Assembly: GCA_030144725.1 (NCBI GenBank)
Contig: JASKMD010000029.1
Location: 8,574,184 to 8,638,183, forward strand
From: Haematococcus lacustris
Taxonomy: Eukaryota; Chlorophyta; Chlorophyceae; Chlamydomonadales; Haematococcaceae
Direction of reading: 5' to 3'
DNA: 64,000 nucleotides
Numbering within the stretch: the first letter of the stretch is position 1; each line of letters begins with the position of its first letter. Shown here piece after piece: positions 34,423-43,400 of the stretch. The notes beneath the pieces were generated by a model. The model worked only from the letters and a program-made list of their open reading frames with translations. It did no database searches and was not told the DNA's origin. The translations under genes and the position numbers were made by a program.

Positions 34423-37400
34423 CTACCCTCCCTCCCTCTTAGTAGCCCTGAGTCTGTAGCTTGTCTTTGCGATGGAGTGGGCTGTCTCCACTGCGTGTCT
34501 TGTTAGCTTGTGTAACAGTTTGGTAGTGTTGCCTTGTGAGACCCCCAAGTCCAGGAGGTGTTGCCGTGTGTGTGCTTCATACGTTATGCCACCTATGCCC
34601 AGGAGGATGGGTCTAATCTCAACCATGTGGCCTTCCTTGCGTAAGGTTTGAGCTAGATTGGTGTGTTGGTTGAGTGCCCTGTCTAATTGATCCGTCCACC
34701 TTGAGTCCGAGCAGTACTTGATTTCTATGATGGTGACCCGTTTTGTGACTTTGCCGCTTTTGCCCGCCTTCGCTTGCGGCGTCACCATGAGTATATCTGG
34801 TCTAGTGGTGTTTTTGGTTGCCGCTGTTTTCAGTCCGAGTGCTCGTAGCGTTGTGTGTAGTGTGTCGTTAGGGAGGTCAAGGTTTTCCTTCGCGCCCTTC
34901 TCCCAGCTGCCGGTGTCCGCAAACCGGATGTACCCGCCCAGGGTTCCCTTGCTGATAGCTTTGACGATGAGGCGACCGGCCCCGTTGTGCCTTTCTTGCA
35001 CAAGCGGTAAGGTCTCGCTGCAGCCCGAAAGGAGGTGAGTGGCACTGTCGGCTTCCCCGCAAAGTGGGCAACGGTCGTCAGTCGCCCGTTTCCAGCGCAG
35101 AGCTAGCTTTTGGTTGTAGAGCCCGCCGGTGCGGTAGAGTAGGGCAGTTCGTTGTGCGTGGGTGGAGATGTGCGCGTCGGTCATCACTCTTTCGCCCGCG
35201 CCTGGTGCTGCGACCTTCGTGATTTCTTGGGACATCAGGTAGTAGATGCTGTCTTGGTTGGCAAGGCCAAGCTTGTGTTTGCGGTGCATATGTGCTCGCA
35301 CGCTTTGGCGGCAATCCGGCAATGGGGCGGGGATTTCGCCGTCGGCTTCGTTGCTGAGCCAGGTGTTGGTCTCTTTCCGTGTGGTCGGGTGGTAGGCCGG
35401 GGTGTTGGCAAGCTCTGGGTGTAGCGCCGCGTGCTTGGCGAGGGCATCGGCGCCTTCGTTGCCGATAATTCCCGAGTGGGCCCGGACTTTGTAGAATTGG
35501 ATCGTGACGGGGCTATCGATGATAAGGGTAGCAATCGCGGTCAGGATGTCGTTGTGCCTGTGTGTGATGAGCGACATCGGGTTAGCGAGGGCTCGGCGGA
35601 TCTGGTAGATAGAGCAGAGGCTGTCGGTGGCGATGCGTTTGGCCCCCGCTGTGAGTGCCGCGTGTATCGCCGTGAGTTCCGCCTTGTTAATGGTGTTGCT
35701 TTCTGGGTCGTCCAGGGCGACGGTGATGAGGACGTTGGTCTCCGGGATATAAACCCCCGCCCCGACGCTCGCTGGGGCTGCCCCCGAGGTCTTAATGCAG
35801 CTGCCGTCCGAGTACGCGAGCGTGGCCCATTCGGTGATGGCCATCCGTGGTTGCGTCGTGGAGTGTTGCGTGAGCTGTTGGTGGCTGCGTTGGTGCCCCG
35901 CGGTAGGGAGGTCCCTGTCCAACGGCAGGCGCATGTGTTGTTTGTGGCCGCTGGGGGGTGTGGCCGGCTGGCTTTGATTCGTGGGTCTGTTGTGGATTGG
36001 GTGTGTGTCTCGTTGAGGGTGGAGGGCAGTGGCAGTGCTAGCCAGCCATGCTTGGGGTTTGCCTTTGGTGACGAGTTGTTGTCCCGCTGCATTCCAGATG
36101 ACGTAGATGTGGAGGGTGGCGTGCTTGCCTGACTTGGTGCAGTTGGTCTTGGTGGGGGGTATGCTTGCCAGGTGCTGGCAGTATTCTGGGTAGCGTCTTA
36201 GGGTGTCGATGTGTTTGGGGTAGGAGATGCCCTTTTTCCCAGGGATCAGCATGATGGTGGCCATGGCCTCCTCCTGGGTAGCTGAGTGTATAGCATGGTT
36301 GACGCATTTCAGGGCCACCGCATCGTCTGCCGGTACGTTCCATGTGGATAGCCCAGTGTGGCGTACCAGTAGGCAGTTGTGGTGTGCGCCAAAGGCCGTG
36401 TCATTGATGTCAGGGCTCCAGTAGGTAGTAGTTTCCGGTCTAACTGTGAGTGGATCAGCCCACCTTTGGACGGTGCTAGTGAAGGATCGTGTGGTGTGCA
36501 GGGTGGTAAGGGCCCTGTCCTGTGCCACCCTCATGGGGTGGTGGTTGCTCTGTGTGTCCTGTCTCCTTAGGAGGGCAGCTACTTCTGTGGCCAGGTTGCG
36601 TGTGTGTGGTGTGTGTTGTAGCCAAGCGTGTAGGTGTTGGTGTTGGTCTTTTGTCAGGAGGCCAATCGTGCGACCCGACTCGTCGTGGACCGTGACGTGT
36701 TGCACTAGGTCGTGCTGTGGCATGATGGGCTCTCCCGTGCTGAGGCTCATCGCGGGGGTGGTCATGTGGGGGTGAAGTTGGAGGAAGGTTTCGCACTTGC
36801 CCGTCCCGATGATGTCCGTCTGCGGGTTAATGGGGTAGGTGTGGAAGGTGGCCTTCGAGTGCAGGTTGGTGCACCGGGGTAGCCAGGTGTGCGGGTCCGG
36901 TAGGCCCTGTCGGGTGTGGGCCGGCAGGTGCGTGTCGGGCCTCGCATGTCTGGCCTCTTGTATCTGCCTGTTTTCCTCGTCGTAGACGCTGCGCTTTGCC
37001 ATGTAGTCCAGGTGTGCCGTGATGAGCGGCGCCGGTTCAAAGGTGGGGTGCCAGTGTACTCGTATGAGGTCCGAGTGCGCTGACTGACGCATGGTAGTCT
37101 TGAAGTCATTGCTACCAAACTTGCATATAGGGCACAACCAGTAACCTGGTTCCTTGTGCCCTGACAGGTGGGCTTCCTCAAGGCAGGCTGGGTGGTAGGC
37201 CCTCTTGCAGTTGTGGCACGTTGGGCTGTCTCCTCTTGGTAGCCAGCACAGCTCACAAGTGCACACGTCCTTCGCTTCTTCCCTGCTGATGGGTTCTATG
37301 TGTGTGGGTGTATAGCCTTCTTCTGCACACAGTGGTAATGCCCATCTATCTATGACTGTGGGCTTCCAGTGCACCTTATAGTAGTTTTCCTTATTGATGC

Positions 37401-40400
37401 CGTCCCATTGCCAGCCATCTATGCTGGTAATGGCCTCTTGGTGGCCGTACATGGCCCCTAGTATGCAGCCTAGGTTCTTGGGTTTACATCGGCAGGCTTT
37501 GTCCACCTTCCAGCTGGACAGGCCTGGGAGGTCAAGGCCTACTATGCGCACTACATCTTGCGGGATAGTTTGGGTCTGTCTGCCCTCATTGTTCCGTTTC
37601 GTGCCCGCCTTGGGTGGATTGGGCTTCGTTGGGGCCGATTGTGTTGCCCGTTGCTCTCGTTTCAGCAGTCGTGAGCTCGTCCGAGTGGCCTCATGGGCTG
37701 CGGGTGGCGCTGCGGCCCGGTCCGCCGTTGCTGGTTGAGTTGCATGTATGACCGCATACGCTTTCATATCCATATAGCGGGTTCTGGTGTCTGGCACTGC
37801 GGGTGTGGGCGCAAGTTCCGTGAGGCCCGCGGCCCAGGTTGTGATTTTGCGTTGGTCGGGCGGGAGATCGAGCGATGTGTTGCGGCTGTCTCGGATTGCA
37901 CGCGTTGCGGTCGCGTCTGGGCATGAGGGTTGGGCCGCCATGGCCGCGAGTTTGTTGAGGGCGATGATGTGCTTCTGCTTGACCTTTTTCCCGTACTGTG
38001 ATGTGAGCATGCTACCGGTGATGATGTGTGTGTTGCCCTTGCAGCTGAGCTCAGAAGCGTGCGTGATGCCTAGGCTTCTGAGGCAGGTGATGCTGGCGCT
38101 AACGACGTCGTGTGCTTGAGAGCTGCTGGCTTGTGTGATGAGGCGGCCGAGTGTTTGGCACTCCTCATGGTAGAGAGGTAGCCCCTCTTCCGTGGCCGAC
38201 AACCCGGATATAGAGGCATAGACTAGCTGCCGTGCCCTAAGGGTATGATGAAGGAGGGTGAGCATGCGGTGTCCTTGTGTGCTAGCCTGGGCACTGAGCC
38301 ATGTGATTTGTTTGTGCAGCATGCTCCTCGATATGTGGGCGTGTGCCGCATCTGTGGACTGCAGGCTGTGTGTGAGGGCTGTCGTGTTGCGGGCGTGATA
38401 CTCTTGGGCAGTGGAGCTAATGCCTATGCCTAGTCTGCCAGCGTCCTCTCTTATGATGGCATTGGGCGTTCCCAGGGGGAGTCTGAGTTTGAGCTTGACG
38501 CATTGGTTGATGGACCTATCGTACAGCTCAAGGTCCCCCGGGGTGCAGGGCACGGCACAGAAGCTGTAGGCTAGGCTGGGTATGATGGCCGTGCGAATGA
38601 TGTGTATGGCCTGTCTAGCGCTAGCAAAGGAGCGTCTGAGTCTCTCGAGTTTTTGGCGGAGCTGGGTGATCATAGCGGTGTGTTGTGGTTTCCAGTCCAG
38701 CGTCATGGTGATGAGCACACCCAAGTAGGTGAAAGGTGAGGTCGGGCGGTGGTAGGTGACGGGTTTCCCTTGTAGGCTGACGGTTTGGAGTTGTTGGCGG
38801 GCCCGCTTGTCCGCTTCGGCCGCGTTGCTGCACATGCCTGTTTCGACCGAGTGATGGAGCGCCGCTGTAGCGAGGGTTTTACTGTGTGAGATGATGAGGT
38901 GACCCCAGTCCGAGAAGGCTGAGAGTTTGTCTGCTTGGCATCGGAGGTTGCGAAGGGTGTTGCATAGTATAGCGATGTCATCTGCATAGTCGATGCTGCT
39001 GACGGTGGCGCGTTCCCCGCTGTCGTCTGCTGCTGATTTGAATTTATAGCCCCTCGCGCCCACTTGCAGCCACCGCAGGAGGGGTTCGATGTAGATGAGA
39101 AATAGGAAGGGCGAGAGGGAGTCGCCTTGTATGGTGCCCCGGTTGACGGGTACCGGGTCAGTATGGCCGTACGGGGTTTTAAAGCGCGTTGTGGCGCCCG
39201 TGTATAGGTCCTTAACTGCGTCAGTAGCGTCTGTGGGGAAGCCTAGGTCATGCATGATCCATAGCAGTTTGTCCTGGCAGGTGGTGTTGAATGCACTGGT
39301 GAAGTCGACCAGGAGCGCGTAAATATCTGCCTTGGCCAGTTTAGCATCCTCAAGAGCCATGACAAGCATCTGCAGCTGTTGCGTGGTGTTCCTGTGGGAG
39401 CGGAACCCAGCCTGGTTCTTGCTGAGCATCCCATTAGCTTCAGCATACTCAGACAGCGTCTTGGTAATGAGGCTGGTCCATAGCTTATAAACGGTGTTGG
39501 CTAGGCCCACTGGCCTGTAGGAGTTAAGGTCCGTTTCTTGCCCTTTGTCCTTGTAGAGCAGGCATGTGTCACTGGTCTTCCACGTGGTTGGTGTGCAGCC
39601 AGTGGCCCACATGATGATGAACAGCTGGTGGATGGTGTCCCTCATCTCCCATGGCAGCATCTTGATGATTTCGTTTTCCACACCGTCTGGTCCCGGTGCC
39701 TTGCCTCCTGCCAGCCTGCTGAGGCATTCTTGGAAGCCTGCCTTGTCCATGATGGCTGTGTGCAGCCAGTGTATGTTTTGGCATGCGTGCATTGCGAAGG
39801 CGTCGTCTGCTTTGGCGCGAGCCCACGGGTAGTTTCGTGTCTGTGTGTTAGTGTAGTTGCCAGTCTTGGGGGCCGGGGCCGATAGCTTCTGCCCGTATGC
39901 GGCGGTTATTATCCGGTTTAGGTCGGCAGGGGCGGTGCATATGGTCTTGGTTTCAGAATCCGCTAGCGCCTGCAGGCCTCTGTGGTCGGTGCGGGACGGG
40001 CGTAGGATACGTTTGTTAGCCTTCTTGGGCTGGGTGCTTATCAGTTGTTGCATTCTGACACGAGCTTGTGCGATGGCGAGTGCAGAGTCATCGTCATCGA
40101 GTTGGTGGATTTGGTCGCGGTACGTATTGGTCAGTTGGGCTAGCGCGGCCTGCACGTGATTTTCAGTTGGGTCTTCATCCTGTCGCGCTTGCACCGCGTC
40201 CCTGATCTCATCGTTTATCGCATCTGTCCCTGAAATGAGTTCGTCGATTGTCGGGTGCACGTTGGTTTGCTTAAAGAGGGAGTTAGCCTTCCGGCTGAGG
40301 TCTCTAGTGGTCTTAAGTTTTCTGCCCAGTGCCAGTCTAATCCTGCACATGGTCCTGCGTTGGTAGTGTTGGCCTCCCCTCGTGAGGGTCTTAGTGTTGC

Positions 40401-43400
40401 ATGTCTTTATAGCTGCTGTCCTGCAGGTTTGTAGGAGGTGTGTAAGCATGGTGGCTGCTGTGTCTACAGCTTCCCTGGCCGGGCGTCCTGCCACTGATGT
40501 CAGACGCTGTGGTTGCTGAGGGTTGGTCTTGCCCAGTGTAGCCAGGTGGTGGGTGGCCTCTGTGTATATGGGGGCTAGGAAGGCTGTCAGTTCCGCATGC
40601 AATTGTGGGACGCCTGAGCTGGGTTGTTGCACTGCCAGGCGGTAGGCTTCCCTGTCCTTATTGGTAATGGGGGTGGTGAGGAGAGTGTGGCTATGTTTCG
40701 GTAGTTTGTGTGGGGCTGCCAGGTCTAGGCCCAGGCGGGCTGTATTCAGTGTGGCAGTGAGTGGTCTGTGGTCGCTCAGATAGACGTTGGTATCGACGTG
40801 CGTGCGGTGCTCAGGTCCGTGTCTTGCGTCGCGTGTTAGGATAGCGTCGATGCGGCTGGTGCAGTGCGGTTGCTGGTAGGTCCAGGCCCGGTCGCCGGGA
40901 TCAGCTTCCTTCAGGTGCATTTCAGTGGCGAACCCCCTCATCATGCTGTCTTGTGTGTATTCGGTGTGCTCGGAACGATCCTCTGTTTTCATCGTGGCGT
41001 TGATATCTCCCGCCAGGATGAGTGAGCCGGGCAGATGGCCCGTGGCTGTTCGTATGTGTTCATGCATTTTCCCTCGCAGTAGTAGCGCGTCCCCGTTATT
41101 TCCCGACGGCCAGTACGTGGCGATGATGGTGAGCTGTTCGCACTGGTGTTGGTTGAGGGTCAGGATGACGCATCGTGCGTTTACCTCAGCGTCGATGCTC
41201 GGTGGAAGCATAGTGGCTTTCATTTGGATGGCTAGGTTGTGTTTGATGCCTATCAGCACTTCACTGTGGCCTCTGTGTCGGTGTGTCGTATAGTCTGGCA
41301 TGACTCTCTTCAGCCAGCCAGAGTCTGGATTGTTGCTCTTGGGCTGGGTCATGGTTTCAGTTAGGATCAGGATGTCCGGGCTGTGTTGATGCACTAGGTT
41401 GAGGACGTCGTTCCTGGACCTATGGAGGCTTCTGACGTTCAGGGTCGTTAGTGTGATATGCTGTCGATTGTGTGTTGGTTGTGGCTGCCGGGTTGGCAGG
41501 GTGTTGTGTTGTGGGTGTGGTCCTGGGTGCTCAGGTAGGTTAGCGGTGGGGGGCGGTGGTGTTGTGGGGGGTGGAGTGGGGGTTGTGTTGAGGTATCTGT
41601 ACATCAGGGTCTGCGTGTGCGAGTCCTTGGGTTGCTCTCTTGGCTTGGTCCGTCTTTTGTCTACGATGGTGCCCGATGACGTGGGCCGTTTACTGCTGCC
41701 TGACCGGTCTTGTAGAGTGGGAAGAGTGACTGTGGGGGCGACCTGGCGCAGTCGCGGCCGGGCCTGCTTGTCTGTCGGGTGGGTGTCCGCTGTGGCTGTT
41801 AGTATGCGCTTGTAACTCGCTGGTTGTGCGGTGGGTAGCGGCCGGTCTGTTCGGGGTGTGTGCGCGGGTTGTGTGCCCAGGTCTTGGGTAGTAAGGTCGA
41901 TGTGGGTGGTACGTAGGTGTTGTTCCAGCTGCTCCGTTGTGGCGCGCCTTGTAGGGTCAGCTAGCCAGCATAGTGGGTGGATGAGGTTGGTATCAGCCGC
42001 GTCGCCCTTTTTAATTTGAACGAGTGTACCCTTCAGCTGCAGCCAGTCTTCCGGGGTGTCCAATCGGCATGGGCGGCCTTGTTCCGAGTCCAGCCAGTGC
42101 CAGGTGTGGTCCGTGCGGCGGATGGTGGTAGCGTGATTGTTGGTGATGAGAATGGCAGCTGTGTTGGTGTAGCTGTCTATACTGCCAGTGAGCGTGGTGA
42201 GAAGCTCAGGTGTGATGTTGCCGAGTGTAGGCTCGGTGGCGGTAGGGCATAGGTGGAGGTCCTTGTGGTGATGGTATAAGTAGTGGTTCATGGTGGACAC
42301 TGTAAAGTTGCCGGATTCTTCATATATGTGTGGTAGGCTGCTACGCAGTGGTATCGGCCTGTTCTCTTGCCTAGCCTTGTTGGCTAGGTCTTGGATGTGT
42401 GTATCCAGCGTTTTACAGTGGGTTATCACATCATCGGGTCTGATCATAGGTATCCCCATGGCCATGTTGATGGCGTGCACAAGGCAGCACTGCTTGTATT
42501 GCCTTTCCCAGTAGGGCCTATGTGTTTCTTGTGGGTTGCTTATGATGGGCCCAAGCCTTGCCCTCTGCCTTGCCGCCTCCATCTCCGCTGTGTGGTTGGC
42601 GGTGCTAATGATAGCTTGTATCTCGCATGTAGCGGGGTACATGTAGTGTCCTGTGGACCGTAGCCGGGTAGGGGCGTCCGCTTGGGAGTCAAGGAGGTAC
42701 CAGGCGCCATCGTGTTTCCTTATCGCCATGCTGTGAGCCGGGGCCTTGCATAAGAAGGCTTTCGTGCCGTGGGTGGCGGACAGCGCGTCGAGGTTGCGGG
42801 CTGACCAATCACTCCGTGTTCGCAGGTGCGCCACTGTGTGTGTGCTGAGGCCGTAGTGTGACATTAGGTAGAGATTAATGACAGTGTCGTTGCACGCGCC
42901 TTGTTCGTCTCTGGCTAATGCCCACATTGTGCGCTGGTCCCCGCGTCGCGCGTGTAGCTCGGACGTGTGGAAGTTGGCCAGTTCCTGGTTAGTGAGCCAG
43001 GAGTGTCCTGCCGCCATGTTGAGGGCATGTACTTGGCAGTGTGATGCTACTTGTTGCTCGAAGTGCAAGCCGTCAGGTCCTGGGTTCTCTTCGATATCCC
43101 CTGCTGCCAGCAGAAGCCAGCTGATGTAGATGCACCGTGCCATGTATTTACCGATGGCCATGTTCCATGTGGGGTGGCTTATGATGTTTGGGTTGAGGTA
43201 GTACGTCATGTATGCTTGTAGTGTAGTGTTGTACTGTATAACCATAATAGTCCTTCCGCTATTGTGCCCCTTGAGGTAGGTGCAGGTAGCGTGTTTCAGA
43301 CGGTTCATGGCTGTCATGTTTTGAAGGGTCCCATCTATGCCGAGTAGCCAGTTGTACTTGGTGTTGTGTAGGGAGGCGTTGAGCTTGGCAAGGCTCTTAC

